DNA of 64,000 bases from UBA4132 sp037133675 (GCA_037133675.1 JBAXNR010000009.1:1-64000); one strand, 5' to 3'; shown: positions 8,337 through 17,112, counted from the first letter of the stretch. A program made the numbers and translations. The notes: a model not told the origin generated them from the letters alone.

Positions 8337-9980
8337 ATGTCTGCTGTCGTAGCTGAACATGATGATCATCATGCCGATGAGCATCACGATCACGGCCCTG
8401 CTAAAGGGCTGTTAAGATGGATTATTACCACCAATCATAAAGACATTGGTACATTGTATTTATTATTTGCACTGGCGATGTTTTTCGTTGGTGGTGCAAT
8501 GGCAATGGTGATTCGTGCTGAATTATTTGAACCAGGCTTACAGTTTGTAGACCCTGCGTTTTTTAACTCCATGACCACCATGCACGCATTAGTCATGGTA
8601 TTCGGTGCGGTTATGCCTGCCTTCGTTGGTTTGGCGAACTGGCAAATCCCAATGATGATCGGTGCGCCTGATATGGCGTTGCCACGCATGAATAACATGA
8701 GCTTTTGGTTGCTAGTTGCTGGTGTATTATTGCTAGCTAGCACTTTACTGATGGAAACAGGCGCACCCAATGCAGGTTGGACTTTTTATCCACCGTTAGT
8801 ATTACAACCTATTACAGTGGGTAAAGCCCTGCCGTTTGCGGTGTTTGCGGTGCATTTATTGGGTATTTCCTCCATCATGGGCGCGATTAACATTATCGCG
8901 ACTATCTTCAATATGCGTGCGCCTTCCATGAAAATGATGGATATGCCATTATTTGTTTGGACTTGGTTAATTACTGCGTTTTTATTGATTGCTGTTATGC
9001 CTGTATTTGCTGGCGCAGTGACTATGTTGTTGACTGACAAATTCTTCCATACTAGCTTCTTTAATGCGGCTGGTGGCGGCGATCCTGTGCTGTATCAACA
9101 TATCTTCTGGTTCTTCGGACACCCAGAAGTGTATATCATGATTCTGCCTACGTTCGGTGTTGCGTCTACTATTATTCCTGTATTTGCGCGTAAACCTTTA
9201 TTTGGTTATGCCTCTATGGTGTGGGCGACAGGTTCAATTGCATTTTTCTCATTCATCGTTTGGGCGCATCACATGTTCACTGTCGGTATGCCGATGGCGG
9301 GCGAACTGTACTTTATGTACGCCACTATGATTATTGCAGTCCCTACTGGCGTTAAAGTCTTTAACTGGACGGCAACCATGTGGAAAGGTGCAATGACCTT
9401 TGAAACACCGATGCTGTTTTCAATCGCCTTCGTGGTGTTATTCACGATGGGTGGTTTGACTGGTTTGATGATGGCTCTTGCACCACTTGACTTCCAATAT
9501 CACGATACTTATTTCATTGTTGCCCATTTTCATTACACTTTAGTGCCTGCATCCATTTTTATTCTGATGGCAGCGGGTTACTTTTGGTTGCCTAAATGGA
9601 CTGGACACATGTACAACGAAAAAATTGGTCAACTGCATTTTTGGTTGTCAGCTATTTCGGTGAACATTCTATTTTTCCCACAGCATTTCTTGGGCTTAGC
9701 GGGTATGCCACGTCGTATCCCTGACTATGCCATTCAGTTTGCTGATTGGAATATGGTTTCCAGTATTGGTGGATTTATTTTTGGCTTAAGTCAGTTGTTA
9801 TTTTTGTATATTGTTATTGACACTATTCGTGGTGGCACTGGCGAAAAAGTAACGGCTGAAGTCTGGGAAGGTTCTAGCAATCATAGTTTGGAATGGACGC
9901 TACCTTCGCCTGTTCCTTACCACACATGGACAACACCGCCCGCTGTTGTTCCAACTGAACACGTTTTGGATTCACATTAA
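8337..9980 (+). CDS. coxA: Cytochrome c oxidase subunit I
   Basis: 547 aa with 12 predicted helices. Visible ligands: His83 (low-spin heme), His262 in GHPEVY with the cross-linked Tyr266 pair, His311-His312 (CuB) and His397/His399 (HFHY, heme ligands). Glu264 in GHPEV marks the A1 type with a D-channel, and Lys340 fits the K-channel. It reduces O2 to water and pumps protons. The cytosolic N-terminus (residues 8-19) is strikingly His/Asp-rich, which may bind metal but is not part of the catalytic core. It lies 42 bases after coxB in the same operon. Confidence 0.97.
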   Translation: MSAVVAEHDDHHADEHHDHGPAKGLLRWIITTNHKDIGTLYLLFALAMFFVGGAMAMVIRAELFEPGLQFVDPAFFNSMTTMHALVMVFGAVMPAFVGLANWQIPMMIGAPDMALPRMNNMSFWLLVAGVLLLASTLLMETGAPNAGWTFYPPLVLQPITVGKALPFAVFAVHLLGISSIMGAINIIATIFNMRAPSMKMMDMPLFVWTWLITAFLLIAVMPVFAGAVTMLLTDKFFHTSFFNAAGGGDPVLYQHIFWFFGHPEVYIMILPTFGVASTIIPVFARKPLFGYASMVWATGSIAFFSFIVWAHHMFTVGMPMAGELYFMYATMIIAVPTGVKVFNWTATMWKGAMTFETPMLFSIAFVVLFTMGGLTGLMMALAPLDFQYHDTYFIVAHFHYTLVPASIFILMAAGYFWLPKWTGHMYNEKIGQLHFWLSAISVNILFFPQHFLGLAGMPRRIPDYAIQFADWNMVSSIGGFIFGLSQLLFLYIVIDTIRGGTGEKVTAEVWEGSSNHSLEWTLPSPVPYHTWTTPPAVVPTEHVLDSH

Positions 9981-9990
9981 GGTATGAAAA

Positions 9991-10024
9991 GAGTTATTGC
10001 CTGACTCACGTCAGGCAATAACTC
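9991..10024 (+). other. Intra-operon 15-bp perfect hairpin
   Basis: GAGTTATTGCCTGAC and its exact complement flank a 4-base loop TCAC, 10 bases after the coxA stop. No T tract follows and translation resumes 9 bases later. It is more likely a 3' stabiliser or processing site that raises coxB-coxA mRNA relative to assembly genes than a full terminator. Confidence 0.6.
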
Positions 10025-10033
10025 AAAAATAAC

Positions 10034-10132
10034 ATGACAACAAAAAATAAAAATATTTTAACGGTAGTGATTTTATTAGCGATTGTAATCACTTTTTATG
10101 TCTTAGCTGTAACGCAAGCGGTTTCGCAATGA
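10034..10132 (+). CDS. 32-aa membrane peptide in cox operon
   Basis: Short gene beginning MTTKNKNILTVVILL and ending VTQAVSQ: a basic N-terminus followed by one hydrophobic helix (residues 9-26). Its stop overlaps the ctaG start (ATGA), which argues for real translation and coupling. A tiny single-helix protein is often found between subunit I and ctaG in proteobacterial cox operons (annotated as cytochrome oxidase small assembly protein). The assignment rests on position and topology, not on a sequence match I can verify. Confidence 0.6.
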   Translation: MTTKNKNILTVVILLAIVITFYVLAVTQAVSQ

Positions 10133-10683
10133 GCGAAGAAGACGTTAGTAAAAAAAATACTAAGTTAGCGCGGATATTGCTGTTAGTTGCTGTAGGTATG
10201 TTTGGCTTTGGTTACGCACTGGTACCCATTTACGATGTATTATGTGAATGGAAATGGATAGAGCGTGATAGACCCGATGATATTAAAAAGGCTCCAGAAG
10301 TCGCTTACAAAGTTGATATGAGTAGAGAAATCACCATCGAATTCATGACTACACTCAATGAATCAACACCGATGGAATTTCGTTCAGAAAAAAAACAGCT
10401 TAAAGTCCATCCAGGTGAATATCACACGGTGAATTATTATGCTGAAAATAAAACTGATAAAGTCATGATTGCTAGAGCGATTGCCAGTTTTTCGCCCGCT
10501 GTGATTAGTAGCTTTTTTGAAAAAATCCAGTGTTTTTGTTTTGACGAGCAAACTTTTAAGCCGAGAGAAGCGAAAACCATGCCGATGCGTTTTGTTATTA
10601 ATCCAGAATTACCTGAGCAATACAAAACCATTACATTGTCATACACATTTTTTGATAATACTGAAAAATCAGTAAAAAAATAA
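10129..10683 (+). CDS. ctaG: Cytochrome oxidase copper chaperone CtaG (Cox11)
   Basis: 184 aa, normal family length. One N-terminal helix (about 13-33) is followed by a periplasmic beta domain. The copper-binding CFCF motif has Cys135 and Cys137, with the third conserved Cys39 just after the helix (VLCEW). It delivers Cu to the CuB site of subunit I. It overlaps the upstream 32-aa gene by three bases. Confidence 0.93.
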   Translation: MSEEDVSKKNTKLARILLLVAVGMFGFGYALVPIYDVLCEWKWIERDRPDDIKKAPEVAYKVDMSREITIEFMTTLNESTPMEFRSEKKQLKVHPGEYHTVNYYAENKTDKVMIARAIASFSPAVISSFFEKIQCFCFDEQTFKPREAKTMPMRFVINPELPEQYKTITLSYTFFDNTEKSVKK

Positions 10684-10695
10684 AAGGGGAAGGTT

Positions 10696-11550
10696 ATGTC
10701 TACAAATGTCGCTTATTACATTCCGCATAAAGCGACTTGGCCCGTCATTGGTACGGCTGGCTTAGTCACTATGTTGGCTGGATTTGCAAATTATTTAAAT
10801 GGTTCTTCATCAGTTGGCCCTGCCTTTATGGTGGCGGGTTTGGTTGTTTTCATCATCATGTTAGTGGGTTGGTTCACGTTACAAGCCCATGAAAGTGAAA
10901 CAGGAATGTACAATCACGATGTCGGTATTTCCTACCGCATGGGTATGATGTGGTTTATTTTTTCAGAAATCATATTTTTTGCAGTGTTCTTCAGTACACT
11001 GTGGTACACACGGAATTTATCCGTACAGTGGCTAGGGTCTGGAGTGACTAAAGAGTTATTACATTCTGCATACCAAGCCACTTGGCCAACCAATGGTCCT
11101 GGTGCTGTCGGCGGTAAATTTGAGCCGATGAGTGCATGGGGTCTGCCATTTTTAAACACACTAATTCTATTGAGTAGTGGCGTGAGCTGCACTTGGGCGC
11201 ATCATGGCTTACTTGCTAAAAACCGCGATCAATTAATTAAAGGTTTAATTGTTACGGTCGCGCTAGGATTTTTATTCGTAATGTTTCAAGCTTTTGAATA
11301 CCACGAAGCTTATACATCTATGGGCTTAACCCTAGGTTCAGGTGTTTACGGTTCTACATTCTTCATGTTGACAGGTTTCCACGGTTTCCACGTTTGCGTT
11401 GGTGCGATTATTTTGAGTGTGGTGCTATTTCGTAGCTGGAAAGGTCATTTCCAACCAGAAAACCACTTCGCGTTTGAAGCGGCAGCTTGGTACTGGCATT
11501 TTGTTGACGTAGTTTGGTTAGGCTTGTTTGTATTTGTTTATTTACTGTAA
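10696..11550 (+). CDS. coxC: Cytochrome c oxidase subunit III
   Basis: 284 aa with seven predicted helices. Signatures are YHKATWP-like N-terminus (IPHKATWPVIG), MGMMWFIFSEIIFFAVFF with the conserved Glu, FEYHEAY, FMLTGFHGFHVCVGAI and the C-terminal AAAWYWHFVDVVWLGLFV. It stabilises subunit I and proton uptake. Last gene of the operon, with a strong terminator after it. Confidence 0.96.
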   Translation: MSTNVAYYIPHKATWPVIGTAGLVTMLAGFANYLNGSSSVGPAFMVAGLVVFIIMLVGWFTLQAHESETGMYNHDVGISYRMGMMWFIFSEIIFFAVFFSTLWYTRNLSVQWLGSGVTKELLHSAYQATWPTNGPGAVGGKFEPMSAWGLPFLNTLILLSSGVSCTWAHHGLLAKNRDQLIKGLIVTVALGFLFVMFQAFEYHEAYTSMGLTLGSGVYGSTFFMLTGFHGFHVCVGAIILSVVLFRSWKGHFQPENHFAFEAAAWYWHFVDVVWLGLFVFVYLL

Positions 11551-11564
11551 GCGATACCTCTAAC

Positions 11565-11601
11565 AAAAAAAGCGTTACCTAACAGGTAACGCTTTTTTTT
11601 T
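11565..11601. terminator. Bidirectional terminator after coxC
   Basis: Stem AAAAAAAGCGTTACC/GGTAACGCTTTTTTT with a 5-base loop, and a run of nine Ts on the plus strand. The A run on the left arm makes it usable by the minus-strand DUF2909 gene as well. Confidence 0.9.
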
Positions 11602-11619
11602 GTCAGAGTGGTTTTTAAA

Positions 11620-11886
11620 TTATTTGCTGTATTCAGTTACCACAGGTTTTTGCATCAGCATTCCCGCACCAATGCCTTGTGGCTTATAAAGCCCTGTCGC
11701 AACCATAATGAAAACAAAAACAAATAAAATAAGCGAAAGTGTAATGCGAAAAGTCAGGGCTTTAACGGTTTTTTTAGCTTGTTCTTCGGATTGCTCTCCT
11801 GTTTTACTTTGGAATAAATGAAACAGTGCAGAACCAAGACTGACAATAATCAGGATGAAGGCAATAATAACGATGGTTTTTATCAT
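11620..11886 (-). CDS. DUF2909 twin-transmembrane protein
   Basis: 88 aa with helices at about 3-25 and 44-66, joined by a charged loop (KTGEQSEEQAKK). Size, topology and placement beside cytochrome oxidase genes fit the DUF2909 twin transmembrane family, commonly found between coxC and surf1 in gammaproteobacteria. Role unknown, probably oxidase assembly. Confidence 0.7.
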   Translation of the reverse strand: MIKTIVIIAFILIIVSLGSALFHLFQSKTGEQSEEQAKKTVKALTFRITLSLILFVFVFIMVATGLYKPQGIGAGMLMQKPVVTEYSK

Positions 11887-11967
11887 ATCAGTAAGATGTG
11901 GGTTAGTAGCAGATTCTGGTATTCTCGTTTATTCTACTACTTGTGCCAATAGCTGGAAGAAAAAAGC

Positions 11968-12702
11968 ATGATAATAAACACGCGGCGTTACACCATAAAA
12001 GTTGCAACACTGCCAACATTGGCTTTTTTGTGCTTATTAGCTTTACTGCTTAGTTTAGGGATGTGGCAGTTAGGTCGCTCCCAAGAAAAACGCGATTTTT
12101 TGTCTCAACAACAGCAAGCCCAGACCATTGAAACTATCCATTTATCGACAGCGATTGAAGACAATGCCGACAAATTACGCTATAAAAAACTAGAAGTCGC
12201 TGGTCGTTATGAGACCAGACAACAATTTTTAATCGACAATCAGGTGAGCGAAGGTAAAGTCGGCTATTTTGTGCTAACGCCTTTTATGCTAAAGGGTGAA
12301 AACAAAGGTGTGCTAGTCAATCGCGGCTGGATTGCTGCAAATTCAGATAGAACCCAGTTACCTGATGTGTCCATGATTGCCGAATCGACAGTAATTATAG
12401 GTCGAGCTAATCATTTTCCTAGCGTAGGCATAAAATTAGCAGGTGCAGAAATACCGAGTGATAACAATCCATCGGTCGTACAAGTTGTTGATAGTGAGGT
12501 ATTAGCGAAAAAATTGGGTTATCCGCTATTTACTTTTCAACTTGAACTGAATAAAGAATCGCCTCATGGCTTTAAACGCGAATGGCAGACCACAACCCTA
12601 ATGCTACCCGAACAACATACTGCCTATGCCATACAATGGTTTGCTTTGGCGTTCACTCTTACCGTACTACTCATAGTTTACAGTGTTAAAAAATCATCAT
12701 GA
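11968..12702 (+). CDS. SURF1 family oxidase assembly protein
   Basis: 244 aa. Helix 1 (about 13-31) is followed by GMWQLGRSQEKR, a periplasmic domain with GRYETRQQFLIDNQ, VLVNRGWIAANSDR and a closing helix (about 218-238) after HTAYAIQWFALA. These are the classic SURF1 blocks. It assists heme A insertion into subunit I. The stop overlaps the next gene's start (ATGATG). Confidence 0.92.
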   Translation: MIINTRRYTIKVATLPTLAFLCLLALLLSLGMWQLGRSQEKRDFLSQQQQAQTIETIHLSTAIEDNADKLRYKKLEVAGRYETRQQFLIDNQVSEGKVGYFVLTPFMLKGENKGVLVNRGWIAANSDRTQLPDVSMIAESTVIIGRANHFPSVGIKLAGAEIPSDNNPSVVQVVDSEVLAKKLGYPLFTFQLELNKESPHGFKREWQTTTLMLPEQHTAYAIQWFALAFTLTVLLIVYSVKKSS

Positions 12703-13439
12703 TGACTCCGCAACAGAAAAAAAACCGTTTATTTATACTTATTATTTTTGGAATGACCATTATTCCTTTTCTTATCGCTTTGGGCTTGCAACAAAATCCA
12801 GATCTTCTGAAAGGTGGTACTAATATTGGTCAGTTAATTAGCCCGCCTATCACCACAGAGCCTAGTGATTTCATCGGTTTTGATACTTTTTCAACAACTA
12901 ACTTATCAGAGTTATCTGGACATTGGCTATTGGCTAATGTGATTCCTAGCGAACATTGCAATGAAGTCTGTCTCGATGCTTTACTTAAAGTTAAACAATT
13001 ACGCCTAATGCTCAACAAAGAATTTCCACGCACTCGCCGCGTTGTCATTATCTTTAAGGATGTTTCAGTAACCAATGCAAATCAATGGTGGCTAAAAGAT
13101 TCATTATTGTGGCGGTTACGACAAACACAAAAGCCAAGCGATGACGCGCTATTTAATACTTTATTGCATGAAGAAAATTCCTTAGATGAGGCACTCATCA
13201 CTCAATTAATTGGTTCTGAAAATAGAGAAACTGTCTTGAAATCAGATTTAATAAAAATTAAGCCTAGCGAAAACTTACGCAAAAAAATAACCGCAATTCG
13301 TACAGACAACCTACCAGATGGCATATTATTGCTAATAGATCCATTGGGAAATATCATGATGCAATATGAATCAGGATTTGATCCTTACAAAGTAAAAGAT
13401 GATCTAATGCACCTCTTAAAAGCTTCACAAATCGGTTAG
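12699..13439 (+). CDS. Sco-like cytochrome oxidase assembly protein
   Basis: 246 aa: one N-terminal helix (about 10-30) and a periplasmic domain with HCNEVCLDALL, i.e. a CxxxC pair (Cys87, Cys91) at the place of the Sco1/SenC copper motif, followed by a thioredoxin-like strand VVIIF. Between surf1 and ctaA, gammaproteobacteria typically carry this kind of poorly described membrane-anchored protein. The conserved distal His of Sco1 is not obvious, so copper delivery is inferred. It overlaps surf1 by four bases. Confidence 0.65.
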   Translation: MMTPQQKKNRLFILIIFGMTIIPFLIALGLQQNPDLLKGGTNIGQLISPPITTEPSDFIGFDTFSTTNLSELSGHWLLANVIPSEHCNEVCLDALLKVKQLRLMLNKEFPRTRRVVIIFKDVSVTNANQWWLKDSLLWRLRQTQKPSDDALFNTLLHEENSLDEALITQLIGSENRETVLKSDLIKIKPSENLRKKITAIRTDNLPDGILLLIDPLGNIMMQYESGFDPYKVKDDLMHLLKASQIG

Positions 13440-13451
13440 TGGAAAAAGAAA

Positions 13452-15359
13452 ATGTTTAGAAAAATAACCCTCATTGGCGTATTGCTCGCCTTTATCGTGG
13501 TGGTCTTAGGCGCAACTTTGCGCTTATCAGGTTTTGATGTCTGGTTAGGCGATAATAATCTGCTAGACAATATCCTCGCTGATCATCACTTATACCCATC
13601 CATTGGCTTGACGGTGACGGTGCTGTTATTGGGAGTGCTGGCGTGGTATGAACAACATCATCGCCTAACCGCGTTGCTTACTGCTTTTGGTTTGCTTGCG
13701 CTATTGATTTTGCAGGGCTATTTGGGGCTATGGTCGGTTGCCACACACGCCCCCATATTAGTTGTGAGTCATTTATTGCTGGGTATGATAACGCTATGGT
13801 GCCTATTCTGGTTGTATTTGCGGGTTAATCCGCTGGTAGTTAGGCAACAAAACGGTAACAGTCTGTTGGCTGGTTTTGCCATGCTGGTATTATTTTTGCA
13901 AATTGGTTTGGGTGCGTGGGTTAGCGTTAACAATGCGGCGTTTGCCTGTACTCATTTTCCGCTATGTACTGAACAGTGGTCGGCAGCCACTGATTACCAA
14001 CACGCGTTTGATAGTAATGGCGTGTTTACCCTGCCTGCACAACAAACCATACTATGGTTGCACCGCTTAGTAGCTGCATTCAGCTTTGTCTTATTCGGTT
14101 TAGTGGCATTGACTGCCACTTCCGTCAACAACTCCAAAATCGTTAGCAGGGCTGGGCTAATATTAAGCGCGTTATTGTTTATAGAAATTGGCTTAGGCAT
14201 TATCGGTTTTAAACTGGCAATGCCGTTGTGGGTCGCTGTGGCACATAATGCAGTAGCAGCATTATTGATGTTGCCGTTAATCACTATTGTTTTTTATAGT
14301 CGCTATGGTTTCGTCGCTGTCCCTGAACCTAAAACTGTTGTCAAAGTTAGCGAAGAAAAACGCCAACCTGTTATTGATAGCAGTGTACACCTCACGCCTG
14401 TAGAAAAATTTGTCGAACCTCATTATGTAGAGCCAGAACCTGAATCCTTATATGTGCGCCTTAAAACACAGTTGCAACGCACGCGCTCTGGATTAAGCGG
14501 GATTTTGGCAAACTTGCCGCTAGGTAAAGGGCAGACGGATGATCTATTAGAAGAAATTGAAGCCAATTTATTAATGGCCGATTTAGGCGTAGATGCCACC
14601 GCCGCCATTATCAATCGTTTAACGCAACGTTTAGAAAAATACCAACTGACTGACAGTGAAACCGTACTTGCTGCACTAAAACAAGAGTTGCTTAGTATCC
14701 TTAAACCATGCAGTGAACCCCTGCATATTCCTAAACAGGATAAACCATTTGTTATTTTAGTGGTCGGTGTCAACGGTGCAGGCAAAACTACCACGATTGG
14801 TAAATTAGCCAAACGTCTGCAAGCTCAAGGTCATAGCGTGATGTTAGCCGCTGGCGATACTTTCAGAGCGGCGGCAGTTGAGCAATTGCAAGTCTGGGGC
14901 GAACGTAATCATATTCCAGTAGTTGCGCAACACACAGGTGCGGATTCTGCCTCAGTGATTTATGATGCCGTACAGTCTGCACAAGCCAAAGGCATTAATG
15001 TGTTAATTGCCGATACTGCTGGGCGATTGCAAACCAAATCTAACTTAATGGATGAGTTGAAAAAAGTAAAACGCATCATGGGTAAACTCGATGACACGGC
15101 ACCGCATGAGGTATTATTAGTGTTAGATGCTGGCACAGGGCAAAATGCTTTATCACAAGCCAAACTGTTTAATGAGACCGTGACTTTAACAGGCTTAGTG
15201 CTTACTAAATTAGACGGTACGGCAAAAGGCGGAGTGATTTTCGCATTGGCAAAAAATTCTGGTATTCCCATTCGTTACATTGGTATCGGTGAAGGCATTG
15301 ATGATCTACAAGATTTTAATGCCGAGTTATTTGTTGACGCATTGTTTGTAAAAGACTAA
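13452..15359 (+). CDS. ftsY: Fusion: heme A synthase-like (CtaA/COX15) domain + SRP receptor FtsY
   Basis: 635 aa in one uninterrupted frame. Residues 1-285 contain eight hydrophobic helices of the CtaA/COX15 family with His107 (VSHLLLG), the CTHFPLC loop (Cys166, Cys172), LHRLVA (His204) and VAHNAVAA (His265). Residues 286-333 are an acidic Pro/Glu-rich linker like an FtsY A domain. The FtsY N domain (about 334-425) and G domain follow: G1 GVNGAGKT 439-446, DTAGR 521-525, TKLD 585-588. Eight helices put the GTPase in the cytosol, as needed. The first CtaA half is degenerate: the usual CPDWP loop and the EmiHR motif are missing and only His45/His46 are nearby, so heme A synthesis by it is doubtful. 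There is no ATG between the domains until residue 375, inside the N domain. The cox assembly genes lie before it and ftsE/ftsX after it. Confidence 0.88.
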   Translation: MFRKITLIGVLLAFIVVVLGATLRLSGFDVWLGDNNLLDNILADHHLYPSIGLTVTVLLLGVLAWYEQHHRLTALLTAFGLLALLILQGYLGLWSVATHAPILVVSHLLLGMITLWCLFWLYLRVNPLVVRQQNGNSLLAGFAMLVLFLQIGLGAWVSVNNAAFACTHFPLCTEQWSAATDYQHAFDSNGVFTLPAQQTILWLHRLVAAFSFVLFGLVALTATSVNNSKIVSRAGLILSALLFIEIGLGIIGFKLAMPLWVAVAHNAVAALLMLPLITIVFYSRYGFVAVPEPKTVVKVSEEKRQPVIDSSVHLTPVEKFVEPHYVEPEPESLYVRLKTQLQRTRSGLSGILANLPLGKGQTDDLLEEIEANLLMADLGVDATAAIINRLTQRLEKYQLTDSETVLAALKQELLSILKPCSEPLHIPKQDKPFVILVVGVNGAGKTTTIGKLAKRLQAQGHSVMLAAGDTFRAAAVEQLQVWGERNHIPVVAQHTGADSASVIYDAVQSAQAKGINVLIADTAGRLQTKSNLMDELKKVKRIMGKLDDTAPHEVLLVLDAGTGQNALSQAKLFNETVTLTGLVLTKLDGTAKGGVIFALAKNSGIPIRYIGIGEGIDDLQDFNAELFVDALFVKD

Positions 15360-15369
15360 CAGGGTCACT

Positions 15370-16020
15370 ATGTTAAAGTTTGATAATGTCACTAAACGCT
15401 ATCCTGAAACAGGCGATGTTCTACAAAATGTCAGTTTTCATTTACGGCAAGGTGAAATAGCTTTTTTAACGGGACATTCAGGCGCGGGTAAAACTACGCT
15501 ATTGAAATTAATAGCCGTCATGGAGCGTTGCACACGCGGTGAAATTTTTTTAGATGAACAATGTTTAAGTCATGTCAAAGAAAGGCAACTGCCGTTTTTA
15601 CGCCGAAAAATGGGCGTTATCTATCAAGACTACAAACTGCTTGCCGATAGAACTGTGTTTGATAATGTTGCCCTGCCCTTAGCTATCGCGGGTTTTGGGC
15701 ATTTGGAAATCAGGCGCAGAGTGCGTGCTGCCTTGGATAAAGTGGGGTTATCAGGTAAAGAAAGAAAATTCCCACAAGCCCTATCTGGCGGAGAACAACA
15801 GCGCGTTGGCATTGCCAGAGCGGTGGTTAATAAACCGCCGCTTATTATTGCTGATGAACCGACAGGCAATTTAGACCCTGAATTATCGACAGAAATCATG
15901 ATATTGTTTGAACAGTTTCAACAAGTGGGCGTGACCGTGCTGATTGCTTCGCACGATATTTCATTGATAAGTCAAATGAACCATCGTTTGTTAAAACTCG
16001 ATCATGGACAACTGGTTTAA
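15370..16020 (+). CDS. ftsE: Cell division ATP-binding protein FtsE
   Basis: 216 aa ABC ATPase of normal FtsE length: Walker A GHSGAGKT (35-42), Q-loop YQDYKLL, signature LSGGEQQR (138-145), Walker B with ADEPTGNLDP (161-170) and the switch His in IASHD. With FtsX it forms the divisome complex that activates septal peptidoglycan hydrolases. It starts 10 bases after the ftsY fusion, as in the usual ftsYEX operon. Confidence 0.97.
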   Translation: MLKFDNVTKRYPETGDVLQNVSFHLRQGEIAFLTGHSGAGKTTLLKLIAVMERCTRGEIFLDEQCLSHVKERQLPFLRRKMGVIYQDYKLLADRTVFDNVALPLAIAGFGHLEIRRRVRAALDKVGLSGKERKFPQALSGGEQQRVGIARAVVNKPPLIIADEPTGNLDPELSTEIMILFEQFQQVGVTVLIASHDISLISQMNHRLLKLDHGQLV

Positions 16021-16028
16021 GGTGCATA

Positions 16029-17042
16029 ATGAAAAAACCTGTCAAAAAACCGAATAAACCTACAAAACCTGCCGTTAAACATGACACGCGACAAACCAGA
16101 ACAGCGGGCGGTAATTTTATCGATAAATTACAAGCCTACCGTGATCACCATGCTCACGCTTTGTTTTCTAGTTTAGGTCGTTTAGTCGCTACACCATTCA
16201 CATCCATCATGACTATTACCGTATTAGCACTCTCTATTGCATTAGCGAGTGGCTTTTATATCATGGTGATTAATGTTCAGCAATTAACAGAAAATTTAGA
16301 AACCAGTAATCAAATCTCCTTATTTCTTAAAGACAGCGTTTCAAATGAAGATGCGGTTAAGTTAGCTGGCGATATTCGTAAAAATTCCAGCGTTCAATTG
16401 GTTAAAGTCATTTCCAAAGAGCAAGCCTTAGAGGAATTTAAAACTTATAGTGGTTTTGGCGCGGCAATCACTGTATTAGAAAAAAATCCACTACCTATCG
16501 TCATACAGGTATTACCGAAAAATGCCCTGAAAGATAAAAAAGAATTAGAATCGTTGTTCAAAACCTTTGAACAATTCAACGAAGTGGATTATGCGCAAGT
16601 CGATATGCAATGGGTGGAACGCTTACAATCAATGGTTGAAGTGGCTCGTTGTGCGACTGCCTTATTCAGTTTCATGATAGGACTGGGCGTGCTGTTTATT
16701 ATTGGCAACACTATTCGATTGGAGCTACAAAATCGCAAAGATGAAGTCATTATTTCCAAATTAGTGGGGGCGACCAACGCATTTATTAGCCGTCCATTTT
16801 TATATACTGGTTTTTGGATAGGCTTTATTTCAGGCATATCAGCGTGGTTTATTGTTGCCATACTGATGCTGATTTTAAGACAACCTGTTGAAAAACTATC
16901 TGGGCTTTACGAAGGTGATTTGCACCTTATCTTTTTAGGTTTCACCGAAACCTTAGCATTACTACTTATTGCATCACTGCTAGGCGTATTAAGTTCATGG
17001 GCGGTATTAGTTTTTCAACTTCGCCATACTCGACCTGAGTAA
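16029..17042 (+). CDS. ftsX: Cell division permease-like protein FtsX
   Basis: 337 aa. A basic Lys/Pro-rich cytosolic N-terminus (1-20) precedes helix 1 (about 57-80). A periplasmic loop (about 81-205) containing the SLFLKD-type segment (ISLFLKDSVS) is followed by three further helices, with ELQNRKDEVIISKLVGATNAFI as the FtsX/MacB-like coupling region. Partner of FtsE, eight bases downstream of it. Confidence 0.95.
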   Translation: MKKPVKKPNKPTKPAVKHDTRQTRTAGGNFIDKLQAYRDHHAHALFSSLGRLVATPFTSIMTITVLALSIALASGFYIMVINVQQLTENLETSNQISLFLKDSVSNEDAVKLAGDIRKNSSVQLVKVISKEQALEEFKTYSGFGAAITVLEKNPLPIVIQVLPKNALKDKKELESLFKTFEQFNEVDYAQVDMQWVERLQSMVEVARCATALFSFMIGLGVLFIIGNTIRLELQNRKDEVIISKLVGATNAFISRPFLYTGFWIGFISGISAWFIVAILMLILRQPVEKLSGLYEGDLHLIFLGFTETLALLLIASLLGVLSSWAVLVFQLRHTRPE

Positions 17043-17051
17043 AGAAAATTA

Positions 17052-17078
17052 TTAGCACTTTGCTTATGAGAGTGCTAA
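17052..17078 (+). promoter_or_regulatory. CIRCE-type operator (predicted HrcA site) upstream of rpoH
   Basis: TTAGCACTT-N9-GAGTGCTAA, against the CIRCE consensus TTAGCACTC-N9-GAGTGCTAA: 17 of 18 arm positions agree and the 9-base spacer is exact. It sits 34 bases before the rpoH start. A further half-site TTAGCAC occurs at 17094-17100. CIRCE is bound by the heat-shock repressor HrcA. Confidence 0.8.
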
Positions 17079-17112
17079 TATTTAAAAAAGTTTTTAGCAC
17101 AGGAAATACACC

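Noticed and set aside
8435..9040. Long antisense frames opposite coxA
   Set aside because: They are mirror frames of a strongly biased membrane-protein gene, with no start signals or domain features.
14340..14580. Separate internal start for FtsY within the fusion frame
   Set aside because: No ATG before residue 375, which is already inside the N domain. A GTG at residue 335 exists but has no convincing ribosome site. A separate product cannot be excluded but is not supported.
17060..17081. TTGCTT...TAATAT as rpoH promoter
   Set aside because: Only 10 bases separate the boxes, so this is not a usable sigma-70 promoter; the match comes from the CIRCE arms.
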